Assembly: GCF_032854445.1 (NCBI RefSeq)
Contig: NC_088307.1
Location: forward strand, 746,001 to 810,000
Origin: Liolophura sinensis
Taxonomy: Eukaryota; Mollusca; Polyplacophora; Chitonida; Chitonidae
DNA length: 64,000 nucleotides
Reading direction: 5' to 3'
A program made the position numbers and the translations under genes. This document shows, piece by piece, positions 12,201-22,620 of this stretch (within the stretch, counting starts at the first letter, position 1; each line of letters opens with the position of its first letter). Under the pieces are notes generated by a model. The model saw only the letters and a program-made list of their open reading frames with translations. It was not told the DNA's origin and did not search any database.

Positions 12201-14521
12201 TATTCATTGACCCGCCCGTTGGAAAAAAGTCAGCACGATTGTGAAGTCCCCGGCCAAATCTAAACAAGCAGATGGAGGCTCATAATTTTGCACACCGTCA
12301 CGTGCCTAGTGAAGAGCCTATGCATTTTAATTTGTACTTTTAGGGTTTGATTTTGTTTCTAAAGCATTTCAGCAAAGCCATCATAATGTCATGCGCCGGT
12401 ATAGGTGTATTACAAAGATATTCACAACACTTACATGTAATCTTTTTACCACGGGTATAATTCAAAACAATTACCAAAATAACAGATGGTCTGATCAGGA
12501 TTGCTGTGATTAGTGGGTCCTACAAACAATGACGGAACACCAAAGGCTATAACCAGAGTTGTGGCGAAGTTGCATATCAATGCAACTCGGCTGTTTATAT
12601 TTGAATACAGTTTCAGTTTTAGACTGACCCTTCCTCCCCAGAATTTCCAAACACAGAATGATATCTTTTGATCACGAAAGCCTCCTTTGGCAAGCTGTGA
12701 AGACGTACGTATGTTTTGATGCTAACAAAGTGGGTGAAAATAGATTTTCTTACGAGAAGAAACATGTAATGCCGAGTTCAATGTGTGTACTTAAAGGTGG
12801 AGCAGCGCAGTGGCTCGTTTTTAACAATGTTGTGTTTAACCAACTGAAAAATACTGAAAAAATAAAACTCTTCAGTTGGACCGATTTATGACGGGTTGAT
12901 TGGATCACACGCAACAGACGATTAATTTCACCTCACGTTGCATCGGCTCACATGTTATTGAGAACATCCAAAGTCTGAGTAGAGGTTAAGTGTGTAACAT
13001 GTTCGCTGTACCTGCACGTGTGTTGACGGTTTACCCAGGTGTGCCATTCATTTACCTGATCAGATTTCCCCTACATCCTCTTACCCTGTTCTGTCAACTT
13101 TCCCACGGGAGTTAAGTGACATTCAGAGTTAGGTGACGTATACAGAAACAGACGCGCCCTTAAATTGTAGAAAGAACTCGCGCCTGATTGGATAAAATTT
13201 AAAATTTATCGGCGCTTTCGATTGTCTCAATGTATTCTATTTTGCTTACACTGAACTGCGATACCTCAGTTCTTTTACATCAAAAAGGTATGCTTTATAA
13301 ATTTCCTGCGTGATACCTTTTCGATGCTTATATATGTTTGGTGTAAGTTGTCTTTTGGTTTAGGTAATACATATAGAACAACTAATCAGTGTCTGGGACC
13401 TGATTGACCTCTGCTCACCTGGAGCTTACCTGGGTAACATCAGTTTTACGATGTAATTTACGACGTCTTCAGACGCAATTGCATGTGTACATAAACAGTG
13501 CCGTTATCAGGTCAATCTTTGTGTACTTATTGACAAGCATGGGCGTCATAGACAACTGTTCTTGATTAGATGAATGGTGGACTTATTAAGTTTGTCAGCA
13601 TTGAACGTTTGCGAGGCCTTGACCCATCAAAATCAGGCAAATAGCTAATTTATCAAGTTCCTCATGGCAAGTTTGTGTTTGTGTTTTTTCCCATATTATA
13701 TCACAAGTAGCAATATTAAGTCAGTCAGAAGTTTGAAGAGGCTGTAGCTCAATGACCTTGACCCTTCTCCTTGTTTTCAGGCGTCCACTCAGAGGAGACG
13801 GATGACGGCCAACCCACTGAGCCTGTCACCAACCGCCGGACCGTAGGGTTTTACCCTCTAGTCCCCACCCTAGAGCATTCGTCAGAGATGGAGCTGTTCT
13901 CTCCGTGGATCCATACCCTACCGGACATGAACTTTCCCCGCTACAACGCTGCCAGTACAGTGCTCGGTAAGGTCAACTTACTTCATGACTGAATTAATGC
14001 TGTTTTCAAGATTCCAAAAGTTGGTATGTGCTTTAAGCAATTCATTTGTTCACAGACAGGCGGGTACAACATATTGCATTTTCACTGAAAGTACTCACAT
14101 TTGATTCCTATTTATTTAAGGAAATAAGTATATAGTTTACTGAGAAATTTAAGCAGATTAAAAAACTCGTATTATTTTGACAACAGTAGGGCACTGCACA
14201 TAGTCCGTAAAGCTCACCCTAGGATCTGAACATTTAAATCAATATGTATATTGTTAAATGACAAAAACGATCTTTCAGAAATCAGGACATATTTTATAAA
14301 TACAGTGTTTAGTGGACTTTCTGGTGACGTTAAGTGGACTTTCTGATGACGTTTACCCTACTTTTCTTTGTCCTTGCCTATAATAAGGTCATCGCATTTA
14401 CGTGTTTGGTGGGTCACGTGTCGAGACGGGAGAAGAGGTGAAAACGTGTGAATACCTCGACACCAGGGAGCGCAAATGGTGCGTCGGCCATAAATTCAAG
14501 AAAGGTTTGTTCCATTTATGA
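2..14521 (+). CDS. Kelch-repeat protein (KLHL/KBTBD-like), 3' portion; six exons
   Basis: Gene-level entry. Exons 2-264, 1181-1281, 5732-5912, 8172-8287, 13781-13966 and 14388-14504 (or on to a stop at 14519-14521) join in phase and give about 270 residues. Each blade begins with a typical strand such as LYIVGG, LYVSGG, LFCSGG, LYIAGG or IYVFGG and carries the conserved W (for example YDPSDGSWTQ, YNPVTDTWTK). Six blades can be counted, the first degenerate (LYIISRDG). In the KLHL/KBTBD family such a propeller recruits substrates to a cullin-3 ubiquitin ligase through N-terminal BTB and BACK domains; those would lie left of this window and are not seen, so the subfamily is not assigned. The blade boundaries fall on phase-1 introns after the first G of the GG doublet in several cases, as is common in kelch genes. 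The last exon is uncertain. The gene converges on the VAV gene. Confidence 0.85.
310..435 (-). repeat. ATTT-rich stretch, probable SINE tail remnant
   Basis: Runs of TTTATTTATT followed by TGTTTAACGCCATACTCAAA, resembling the complement of a degraded SINE 3' end. Just after kelch exon a. Confidence 0.45.
845..1050. repeat. ~70-bp tandem repeat, about three copies
   Basis: Repeated core GCATAGTCTAACGTTCGCTG then AAGGTCTCTTGTCTTCCACA and GGCGTACGTCACGT. Intronic (kelch intron a-b). Confidence 0.75.
1181..1281 (+). CDS. Kelch gene exon b
   Basis: Acceptor TTTTCACCAG and donor G|GTATGT. It encodes YDPSDGSWTQKAPLFLSRCQ followed by a strand ending LYVSG; the GG doublet is split by the phase-1 intron. 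The W, and the R/C-rich strand after it, match a kelch blade. Confidence 0.88.
1540..1590 (+). mobile_element. Possible tRNA-related fragment (B box)
   Basis: GATCCGAGTTCAAATCCCGG is B-box-like and followed by GTGTTACACTAACATTAAAC. A similar but degraded AGATCTGAGTTCGGTGTGAC occurs at about 1738-1757. Too short to classify. Confidence 0.3.
1797..1965 (-). mobile_element. SINE fragment, minus orientation
   Basis: The complement of the family's 3' end (TTTATTTATTTGATGATTTACG, AAGAATATTTCACCTATGCA) and body (GGCCAGCATTATGG, GCAGGTTGCTGGCAGA, GTACGGCCGGGGAGGAAGCC). No tRNA head. In the intron between kelch exons b and c. Confidence 0.75.
1966..2819. other. Kelch intron, no gene seen
   Basis: Unique-looking AT-rich intron sequence between a SINE fragment and the TGACGTC array. 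The open frames here are short and have no codon or domain signal. I see nothing else. The same holds for 1290-1790, 5396-5731 and 5913-6430. Confidence 0.6.
2820..5395. repeat. Minisatellite of TGACGTCTAAGGGGTAC-like units
   Basis: About 2.5 kb of 17-20-bp units, consensus TGACGTCTAAGGGGTAC, with variants GGCATCTAAGGGGTAC, TGACGTCTGTGGGGTAC and TGGTGTCTAAGGGGTAC arranged in higher-order runs, clearest from about 4130 on. Interrupted by a SINE fragment at 3472-3585. It fills much of the intron before kelch exon c. Confidence 0.92.
3472..3585 (-). mobile_element. SINE fragment inside the TGACGTC array
   Basis: ATTTATTCATTTATTTCATT, then CTTAAGAATACTTCACTTAT, ACGGCGGCCAGCATTATGGT and GCGACCGCACTCTG, with an internal deletion. 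The repeat array continues on both sides, so the SINE landed in an existing array or was absorbed by it. Confidence 0.7.
5732..5912 (+). CDS. Kelch gene exon c
   Basis: Acceptor TTGATGCTTAG, donor TG|GTATGA. It encodes a complete blade turn: GRKTDG..., CEMYNPVTDTWTKAG, SPRAGHATTPVGQDLFCSGG, ICNNIW. Phase 1 in, phase 2 out. It follows a 4.45-kb intron filled mostly by the TGACGTC minisatellite. Confidence 0.9.
6430..7010. repeat. 29-bp minisatellite, about 20 copies
   Basis: Unit GGACGTGGTGCCTTGTATCA plus TGTTAGTTT. Very regular, with G/A and C/T transitions between copies. Kelch intron c-d. Confidence 0.92.
7490..7765. repeat. ~26-bp minisatellite, about 10 copies
   Basis: Unit CTGGACAACTTACCGTATGT plus AGGTC, some copies lacking a few bases. 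Many copies contain GTATGTAAG or GTGTGTAGG. Kelch intron c-d. Confidence 0.88.
7940..8040 (-). mobile_element. SINE fragment, minus orientation
   Basis: TGTTTTACGCCGTGCTCAAA, AATATTTCACTTATACAGTG and GACAGCATTATTGTGGGAGG match the family 3' end and part of the body. Lies 130 bases before kelch exon d. Confidence 0.7.
8172..8287 (+). CDS. Kelch gene exon d
   Basis: Acceptor TTTGTACCCAG, donor G|GTAAAA. It encodes W-VHEGKKWEELDRHYPQ, then HVMEEVDKTLYIAGG, again split in the GG doublet (phase 1 out). The KKWEEL segment carries the blade tryptophan. Confidence 0.88.
8288..10104. other. Kelch intron, no gene seen
   Basis: Left part of the 5.5-kb intron between kelch exons d and e. AT-rich, unique-looking, no repeat array, no exon with kelch signatures. 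The right part (11108-13780) is similar. Confidence 0.6.
10105..11107. mobile_element. Palindromic fold-back / MITE-like DNA element, ~1.0 kb
   Basis: The two halves are diverged inverted copies. The left arm begins GGTGGCAGAATAGTCCGA and the right arm, read on the minus strand, begins GGCGGCAGAATCGTCCGA. Correspondence continues inward through ACTTTACATAA, GTGCTTTCAC / ATGCTTTCAC, CGGACAAATCCGGTAACA and TGGCTTGATTTCTCAGCGAT to a central hairpin (GTAATCCGTCAG ... CTGACGGATTAC, ~10580-10663). Flanks are TA on both sides (10103-10104 and 11108-11109), the target duplication of Tc1/mariner-type elements. No transposase ORF. It sits in the kelch intron between exons d and e. Confidence 0.75.
13781..13966 (+). 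CDS. Kelch gene exon e
   Basis: Strong acceptor CTTGTTTTCAG, donor G|GTAAGG. It encodes GVHSEETDDGQPTEPV..., a long loop, then SPWIHTLPDMNFPRYNAAST. The W-x-x-LP-x-MN-x-P-R-Y pattern is the classic inter-blade strand of kelch proteins. Preceded by a 5.5-kb intron that holds the palindromic element. Confidence 0.9.
14388..14521 (+). CDS. Kelch gene exon f, possibly terminal
   Basis: Acceptor CCTATAATAAG. It encodes GHRIYVFGGSRVETGEEV and CEYLDTRERKWCVGHKFKK. A donor-like G|GTTTGT lies at 14504/14505, but it is weak, and reading through it gives only GLFHL and a TGA at 14519-14521. No convincing further kelch exon was found to the right, so either this is the C-terminus or the last exon escaped notice. 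A SINE starting about 120 bases downstream supplies AATAAA-like tails that could serve polyadenylation (inference). Confidence 0.7.
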
Positions 14522-14639
14522 CGCATTTTGTGACTGTTCATGTAATGCGTGACTTATTTTCTAAATAACATCAGACAACGGGAAGGTCAACATATCACCT
14601 TGGCAACCAAACTTTACGTCATTTTATACAAAAGGGGGC

Positions 14640-14862
14640 CACCGTGACTGAGGTGCTTAGCGTGCCAGTGCGGCGTAAAGACACAGGAGCCTCTAACCTA
14701 TGCGGTTGCTGTGAGTTCAAGTCCAGCTATTGCTGTCTTCCACTCCCGCCGTACGCGAAAAGATCTACCAGCAACCTGCGGATGATCACGGGATTACCAG
14801 GGCTGGCTGCCGTTGTAAAAGTGAAATATTCTTGAGTTAGGCAAATCAAATAAATAAATAAA
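14640..14862 (+). mobile_element. SINE copy, diverged
   Basis: B box GTGAGTTCAAGTCCAG, body AAGATCTACCAGCAACCTGC ... AAGTGAAATATTCTTGAGT, tail (AAAT)n. Same family as the copy at 19758. It lies ~120 bases past the probable kelch stop codon and could be part of that transcript's 3' UTR. Confidence 0.75.
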
Positions 14863-15524
14863 TATTATACGAAAGAAAATATCAAAATACATTACCATTA
14901 TACTTTTAGCCCATGGAAATTATTTGACTGGAGCTTGGAACGGGACTCAATGATTTTTGTTTAATACGATGGTAGATAGGAATATCGGTTACCCACAGCC
15001 CTTCACAATGCACCTGACACTTGATTACTTGACACCCGCCATATCCGACGAATTCTGTAGACCTATCCACGCCGCACATCTCATTGGTCAGTGACTCATG
15101 GACATTTGTGGCAAGAAGAACGAATTAGTGGAAAAGAGACGACTAGGCCCCGCCCCATATATAAATTAGAGAGCGTCTTATCCACCAACCTTTTCAGAAT
15201 CACAGGCTCTCCTAATCCCTTTCTTGAATCATGTATAGAAACAATGGAATATGTCCATGGAAACAGTATTTCATCTGAAATATGTTTGTGCATGTACGTG
15301 TATAGAATAAGCCTATATCTCAAACCTGCATATGGTCAGCGTATCTCCAGACATGATTTCCAGCAAGAACTTCCTGTTCCCTTAAAACAAAGGTCTTGCA
15401 GAAATCCCTCCAGAAGTAAACATCCGCTTTATTTTTGTATTCCAGTCAAGTTCTCGAATGTGTGCTGCGCGAAGATGAAGGTTACCATACTGCCGGAGAT
15501 ACCTGACACGCCCACGGAGTATAA
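14863..15524. other. Region after kelch gene with an unexplained 149-codon open frame
   Basis: Holds an open frame on the plus strand (15091-15540). Its translation has no recognisable domain, shows no kelch motif and runs into the 39-bp array. Not called as a gene. No other feature recognised. Confidence 0.5.
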
Positions 15525-15905
15525 ATGGGTGCTTTGGTGACAGGACACGCCCACTAAGTATAAGTGGGTTCTGTGGTGACGGGACACGCCCACTAAGTAT
15601 AAATGGGTTCTGTGGTGACAGGACACGCCCGCGGAGTATAAGTGGGTTATGTGGTGACAGGACACGTCCTCCGAGTATAAATGGGTTCTGCGGTGACAGG
15701 ACACGTCCATCGAGTATAAGTGGGTTCTGTGGTGACAGGAAACGTCCACCGAGTATAAGTGGGTTCTGTGGTGACAGGACACGTCCACCGAGTATAAGTG
15801 GGTTATGTGGTGACAGGACACGTCCTCCGAGTGTAAATGGGTTCTGCGGTGACAGGACACGTCCACCGAGTATAAGTGGATTCTGTGGTGACAGGACAAC
15901 GCCGA
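15525..15905. repeat. 39-bp minisatellite, about 10 copies
   Basis: Unit GTGACAGGACACGTCCACCG then AGTATAAGTGGGTTCTGTG. Because 39 is a multiple of three, it leaves long open frames on the minus strand (up to 181 codons); I do not regard these as genes. Intergenic. Confidence 0.92.
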
Positions 15906-16069
15906 CAGGACAACGGTTTTGTGGCATCGACTGGCTTTAGCCTGCCGAGAATAGATGGACATTTCTCTCTGGGTGCATGATGTTGCATGTGTACTGAGTT
16001 GTATCAGTATTTCCTCCGGATGTTGTTGTCATGACATCATCCTTGAATCGCCACAGCTACTCTACCATA

Positions 16070-16430
16070 TCACAATTCACGCTGTATTCTATCGTCATAA
16101 ACTCTGACTGTATCGCCATAAACTGAATATTCCCAATGTATTTTATCGGCATTAACACTGATTGTATCGCCATAAACTCTCAATGTATTGCTATAAACTC
16201 TTAGTGTATTGCCATAAAGTCGGATTACATCGTCATTCTCACTATATTGTACCGGTATACACTCTGCATAGCCATTCTCACATGATTGTATCGCCGTAAA
16301 CTCTGATTGCATCGCCATTCTCAATTGATTGTTTCACCATAAACTGGTTGTGTAGCCATTTTCTCTTAATTGTATCGCCATAAACTCTGATTGCATCACA
16401 GTTCTCATTGTATCGCTATAAGCTATCGTG
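16070..16430. repeat. Degenerate repeat of TATCGCCATAAACTCTGA
   Basis: Irregularly spaced (about 20-35 bp) copies of TGTATCGCCATAAACTCTGA and shortened forms, about a dozen. Older-looking than neighbouring arrays. Confidence 0.75.
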
Positions 16431-16639
16431 ACAGAGAAAGGCCATCACATACACAATATATTAGGTACTGATATTTAGTTTTATTTAAGACACTCAAGCG
16501 CAGTTTAATTTGTTTTACTTCAGTCCTTAGATTGGAACGTATTTGAAAGCTGTACGGACGTTGTCACATTGATTTAAATCCTGTTTTGTATTGTATTCCC
16601 TTACTTCATTCCTTTGTTAAAAGCAGCGCTGATCGTTGT

Positions 16640-17795
16640 TTAGAGCTTGCCACATTGTTTTATCTCATCCTGCCCTAATTTATCTCATCCTGTCGTTTGT
16701 TTTATGGGGTTTGTCATGTTGCCTTATCCCATCCTGTGGTTTGTCGTATAGAACTTGTTACACTACATTATCCCGCCCTGTCGTTTGTTGTATTAGGCTA
16801 GACACATTACATTATACCATTTGTGGTTTGTTGTATAAAGCTTGTTACACTACATTATCGCGTACGGTGGTTTGTTCTATAAAGTTTGTCACATTATTTT
16901 ATCACATTCTGTGGTTTGACGAATAGAGCTTGTCACATCACTTTATCCCGTCCTGTCGTTTGTTGTATGAAGCTTGTCACATTACATTATCCCATGCTGT
17001 TGTTTGTTGTATAAAACTGGTCACATTACATTATCTCATCCTGTCGTTTGTTGTATGAGGCTTGTCACATTACATTATCCCATGCTGTTGTTTGTTGTAT
17101 AAAACTGGTCACATTACTTTATCCCATCCTGTCGTTTGTTGTATAGAGCTTGTCACACTTTATCCCATCCCGTTGTTTGTTGTATAGAGTTTGTCACATA
17201 ACTTTATCCCATCCCGTTGTTTGTTGTATAGAGCTTGTCACATTACTTTATCCCATCCTGTCGTTTGTTGTATAGAGCTTGTCACACTTTATCCCATCCT
17301 GTCGTTTGTTGTATAGAGTTTGTCACATTACTTTATTCCATCCTGTAGTTTGTTGTATAGAGCTTGTCACATTACATTATCCCATCCTGTCGTTTGTTGT
17401 ATAGAGTTTGTCACTTTACTTTATTCCATCCTGTAGTTTGTTGTATAGAGTTTGTCACATTACTTTATTCCATCCTGTCGTTTGTTGTATAGAGTTTGTC
17501 ACATTGCTTTATTCCATCCTGTAGTTTGTTGTATAGAGTTTGTCACATTACTTTATTCCATCCTGTAGTTTGTTGTATAGAGTTTGTCACATTACTTTAT
17601 TCCATCCTGTAGTTTGTTGTATAGAGCTTGTCACATTACTTTATTCCATCCTGTAGTTTGTTGTATAGAGCTTGTCACATTACTTTATTCCATCCTGTCG
17701 TTTGTTGTATAGAGTTTGTCACATTGCTTTATTCCATCCTGTAGTTTGTTGCATAGAGCTTGTCGCGTTACTTTATCCCATCCCGTAGTTTGGAG
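16640..17795. repeat. ~44-bp minisatellite, about 26 copies
   Basis: Unit TTTGTTGTATAGAGCTTGTC then ACATTACTTTATCCCATCCT and GTCG. The left end (16640-16900) is more diverged than the middle and right, so the array probably grew from the right. Confidence 0.9.
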
Positions 17796-18499
17796 CCCGT
17801 GTATTCTTTGTTGCTATTCCCACAGGCATATGTAGCTAGACATTTTGACCCTTGTTAAAATAGAATATCTCGATGATAAAACACAGTGTAAGCCCATCCG
17901 ATTCATTCATGGAGACAAATATTAACCAAAATCTTTGCGACTTAAAGTTTAGCTTAAATTTACATATACATGCATGTGGTGCAAATTACATTGACCGATT
18001 TTCCGTAGAAATAAGGAATACTCTGTTATTACACCTGTGAATTTAGCATTGATTTGTTCCGGTCTCCTGGTCTCCTGTAGGCCTACTCAAAAATTCAAAT
18101 TCATATTCAACACATCAAGCACATAGTGTGCAACATAGTTATAAGCTCCAAGTCACCATTGTAATAAACAAGTTTATCACGTGCACGTTAAGTAAATATT
18201 GTTTCGAATAAATAACATGAAGCCTATTGTATTTGACCTATAATTTACCCAATGAGTAAGTTACTCATTTCGTCTGTTTCTCAGAGTATATTGATCAATG
18301 TGTTGTGGTGTTTCTTTGAAAGGTAGGATGTCCAACTGATACAACGCATATTTCAAACCCAATATTTTACGACCTTTATTTGCTTCCTAAACTTGCACTT
18401 CTTTCTCCATATGTTTAGGGGAAATACAGAAATAGTGTCTCAGAACATTTTGAATGCTATCTGCAGTCTCTATATTGATTACACCAGTAGCTTACCTTC

Positions 18500-18632
18500 A
18501 CTTAAAACCCGCGGATGGTCGTGGGTTTCCCTCGGGCACTGCCCGGTTTCCTGCCACCATAATACTGGCTGCCATCGTATAAGTGAAATATTCTTGAGTA
18601 CGGAGTAAAACAATCAAATAAATAAATAAATA
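18500..18632 (+). mobile_element. SINE, 5'-truncated
   Basis: Starts in the body (CCCGCGGATGGTCGTGGGTT) and runs through CTGCCACCATAATACTGGCT and GTGAAATATTCTTGAGTACG to an (AAAT)n tail. The tRNA head is missing. Same family as 19758. Confidence 0.75.
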
Positions 18633-18689
18633 CATTTACTTCCTTTTTGCAACCTTTTTACACAAACGTATGATAAGATAACATCAAAA

Positions 18690-20700
18690 CTAATGAAGCG
18701 ACGAGAATGTAACTGTTACCATCTGATCAAACATATGCCCTAGCATTTGAAAAAGCGACGACGACATTGTGACAGTTGGTGTGTGATCACGCGTAACCAG
18801 TGAAACGACCACGACAGATAGTTGGTATTTGGTCACACATAACAGGTGAAGCAGAGACGGCGACAGTGTGATAGTTGATATCTGGTCCCACATAACAGGT
18901 TATGCAGCGACGAAGACAATGTGAAAGTTGGTATCTGGTCACACATAACAGGCGAAGCGGCGGCGACGACAGTGTGATAGTAGGTATCTGGTCACACATA
19001 ACAGGTGATGCAGCGACGACGGCAATGTGGTAGTTGGTATCTGGCAACACATAGCCAGTGAAGCAGCGGCGACGACAGTGTGATAGTTGGTGTCTGGTCA
19101 CACATAACAGGTGAAACAGTGACCACGACAGTGTGATAGTTTTTATCTTGTCACACATAACAGGTGAAGCAGCGACGACGACAGTGTGATAGTTGGTATC
19201 TTGTCACACATAACGGGTGAAGCAACGACGACAGTGTGATAGTTGGTATCTGGTCCCACATAACAGGTTATGCAGCGACGACGGCAATGTGGTAGTTGGT
19301 ATCTGGCAACACATAGCCAGTGAAGCAGCGGCGACGACAGTGTGATAGTTGGTGTCTGGTCACACATAACAGGTGAAACAGTGACCACGACAGTGTGATA
19401 GTTGGTATCTTGTCACACATAACAGGTGAAGCAGCGACGACGACAGTGTGATAGTTGGTATCTTGTCACACATAACGGGTGAAGCAACGACGACAGTGTG
19501 ATAGTTGGTATCTTGTCACACATAACAGGTGATGCAGCGACGACGACAATGTGGTAGTTGGTATCTTACCACACATACTAGTAACCGGTGAAGCATCGCA
19601 ACGTCAATGTGATATTTGGCATCTGATTGTATGTATCTGGTGAAGCAGAGATGGCGACAGTGGGATAGTTGGTATCTGATCACACATAACAAGTAAAGCA
19701 ATGAACACGACTGTGGGATAGTTGGTATCTTACAGGTGAAGCAGCTAGCATGAAATGAGGGCCTCCGTGGCTCAGCTGGTAAGAGGGCTAGAGCAGCTTT
19801 ATGACCCAGCAGTCTCTCACCAATGCGGTCACTGGGAGTTCAAGCCCAGCTCATGCTGACTTCCTCTCCGGCCGTACTTGGGAAGATCTGTCAGCAACCT
19901 GCGGATGGTCGAGGGTTTTCCCCGGGCTCTGCCCGGTTTCGTCCCCACCATAATGCTGGCCGCTGTGGTATAGGTGAAATATTCTTGAGTACGGCGTAAA
20001 ACATCAATCGATTAAAATAAATAAATAAATACCACGAAATATGATAGCTGGTATCTGGTCACACATAACAGGTGATGCAGCGGCGACGACAACGTCATAT
20101 TTGGTATCTGACCATATGTATCCGGTGAAGCAGCGACGGCGACAATGTGATGGTTGGTACCTGGATTACTTACTGGTGAAGCAGCGACGACAATGTGGTA
20201 GTTGGTAACTGATCATGAGTAACTGGTGAAGCGGTGACGACGTCTTTGTGATAGGTGGTATCTGGCCACACATAACCGGGAAAGCGGCGGTGACGACAAT
20301 GTAATATCTAGTATCTGATCACACATCACTGGTGAAGCAGAAACGACAGTGTGATATTTGGTATCTGATCAGACGTAACTTGTGAAGCAGTGACGATGAC
20401 ATTTGTTATCTGACCATATGTATCCGGTGAAGCAGCGACGGCGACAGTGTGATAGCTGGTATATGGTCACACATAACGGGTGAAGCATCTACGATGACAA
20501 TGTGATAGTTGGTATCCGATCAAACTTCACTGGTGAAGCAGAGGCGATAATGTGATAGTTGGCATCTAATCACGCGTAACTGGTGAAGCAGCGACAACGA
20601 TATCGTGACAGGTGGTATCTGGTCAGGCATAACCGATGAAGCAGCGACTACGACAGCGTGATAGTTGGTATCTGACCAAATATATCCGGTGAAGCCAATT
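18690..20700. repeat. ~60-bp minisatellite, about 29 copies, split by a SINE
   Basis: Unit CGACGACAGTGTGATAGTTG then GTATCTGGTCACACATAACA and GGTGAAGCAG. The block 19002-19140 recurs nearly unchanged about 263 bases on (19265-19400), so a multi-unit block was duplicated. Interrupted at 19758-20030 by a SINE. Confidence 0.92.
19758..20030 (+). mobile_element. Full-length tRNA-derived SINE
   Basis: It begins with a tRNA-like head: A box around TGGCTCAGCTGGTAAGAGGG and B box GGGAGTTCAAGCCCAG. A long conserved body follows (CCACCATAATGCTGGCCGCT ... TGAAATATTCTTGAGTACGG) and the tail is (AATA)n. The conserved body suggests one of the animal SINE superfamilies with a shared central domain (MetaSINE-like; my assignment is tentative). 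It interrupts the ~60-bp minisatellite of 18690-20700; a short GAAAT is present on both sides and may be part of a target duplication. Confidence 0.85.
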
Positions 20701-21659
20701 GATACTGTACGTATGCAGGTTACAAGAGCGCATTGATCTTACTTACTACTTATGTAGCAGCAGTACATTTGTGAAAAACTAAACATACCCTAACCCTGGC
20801 ATGGTGCTATGTCAAACCACAGCATGTGCCCCTTCACTTTTCAGTTCGGTGTAGTACTGTAGTTTGACCCTTGTTACCTCCCCTATTCTAACAACATCGG
20901 TGTCCAGTACTGGTTACCGCCATTATTCAAATAGCCCATGTTTCATTGGCTAAGGATAGACGCGTTAAATTCAAAATTGTGAACTGCTAGAGAGAGCGCG
21001 ATCGCTTGAGAATTCTCCAGTCAGAAGCATCGCTGTGCTATGATAAAACCTGTGCTAGCTACATATGGGAGAGTGCCTTTCGTTTACAAAAGGGAAGGTG
21101 GTGTAGGCCTACGTGAACAGAAGGGGCAACATAGCCATGAGAACCCCACGAAATGTAATATAGACAGTTTTGCCTTCTCCAGGTAGGGAATACTTTCGAA
21201 AATAGACCGCTCTTCGGAGGCAAATCTTGGACCCCAAATACACCAATTGCACATCTGTAACCTACAGGTGAATGAGTTAAGTAATGTCCCAGTGTATCAT
21301 TTTAATCGTGCAAGAGGAAATCTGTCACATCACTGCGCTGAGTGTGCTTCGCACCATGCTTTGGAACGATCGTGTAATGAGCAAGATAATATGAAAACAG
21401 ATACGTTACTTAAGAGATGGATTACCCCAGCAGTATACACAAACAAAATACAAAGTCTTTATTTGATTTGTCAATTTACGAATATCGCTTGTCTCGAGCG
21501 GACAATTGTGAAGATAAATTCCACGATATACACCATCTGTGTAATATTTCATTAAAAAAATACCAGGTGTCGTGAGTGAAGGAAAACACTTCCATGTATA
21601 TACCACCGCCCTTCATCGGTTATTTGAAAAGCCCTTGAGTTAAAACCGCGGCTGAACCT

Positions 21660-22620
21660 GCAGATTGCTGGACCAGCGTGTGCCGCATTGCTAAACCAGC
21701 AGGTGTAAGATAGCTGAAGCAGATTGCCCTGAATTGCTGAACCAGCGGGTGTCAGGATTGCTGAACCAGATGGTCCTAGATTGCTAAACCAGATAGTCCT
21801 GGATTGCTGAACCAGTGTGTGCCATATTGCTGAACCATCGTGTGCCGGTTGACTGATCCATCGTGTGCCGGTTGGCTGAGCCAGTGTGTGCCAAAGTGCT
21901 GAACCAGCGGTTGCCGGATTGCTGAACCAGATGGTCCTAGATTGCTGAACCAAATAGTCCTGGAATGCTGAACTATTGTGTGCCAAATTGCTGAACCATC
22001 GTGTGCCAGTTGGCTGAACCAGCGTGTGCCGGATTGCTGAACCAGATGGTCCTGGATTGCTGAACCAGCGTGTGCCGGATTGTTGAACCAGATGGTCCTG
22101 GATTGCTGGATCACAGAGTGTCGGGCTGCTAAATGTAGATTACCCTGGATTGCTGAACCAGCGAATGCTCGATTGCTGAACCAGCGAGGACTAGTTTGCT
22201 AAATTAGCGGTTGTCGGCATACTACATGTAGATGACCCTGGATTGCTGAACCAGCGCACCCTGTATCACTAACCCAGAGGGTGCCGGGTTACTGAACCAG
22301 GTGGTTCTGGAATGCTGAACCACCGCGCTCTGCATCACTAAACCAGCTGGCGCCGGAATACTGAACGAGCACGCGCCGGAATACTGAACCAGCTCGTCCT
22401 GGATTGCTGAATCAGCGTGCCCTGCTTTACTAAACCAGCTGGCGCAGGATTACTGCACCACATGGTCCTGGATTAGTAAACCAGCGGGCGCCAGATTACT
22501 GAACCAGGCCGTCCGGGATTGCTGAACCAGCGTGCCCTGCTTTACTAAACCAGCAGGTGCCGGATTTCTGAATCAGCTGGTGCTTGATTGCTGAACCAGC
22601 GGGTGTCGGATTGCTAAATA
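21660..22620. repeat. ~23-bp minisatellite, about 40 copies
   Basis: Unit GGATTGCTGAACCAGCGTGT plus GCC, with ATGGTCCT and CGGGCGCC variants. Intergenic. Confidence 0.9.

Noticed and set aside
15091-15540. 149-codon plus-strand open frame as a further kelch exon
   Set aside because: No kelch motif, no good acceptor in the right phase (an ATTCTGTAG at about 15060 gives an immediate stop soon after), and it runs into a repeat array.
15382-15962. Two overlapping open frames of 181 and 177 codons on the minus strand
   Set aside because: Both read the same 39-bp array in different frames.
19758-19860. tRNA gene
   Set aside because: The A and B boxes belong to the head of a SINE with a long body and (AATA)n tail; no full cloverleaf is formed.
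18690-20700. CRISPR array
   Set aside because: Head-to-tail units without distinct spacers in a eukaryotic context; an ordinary minisatellite.
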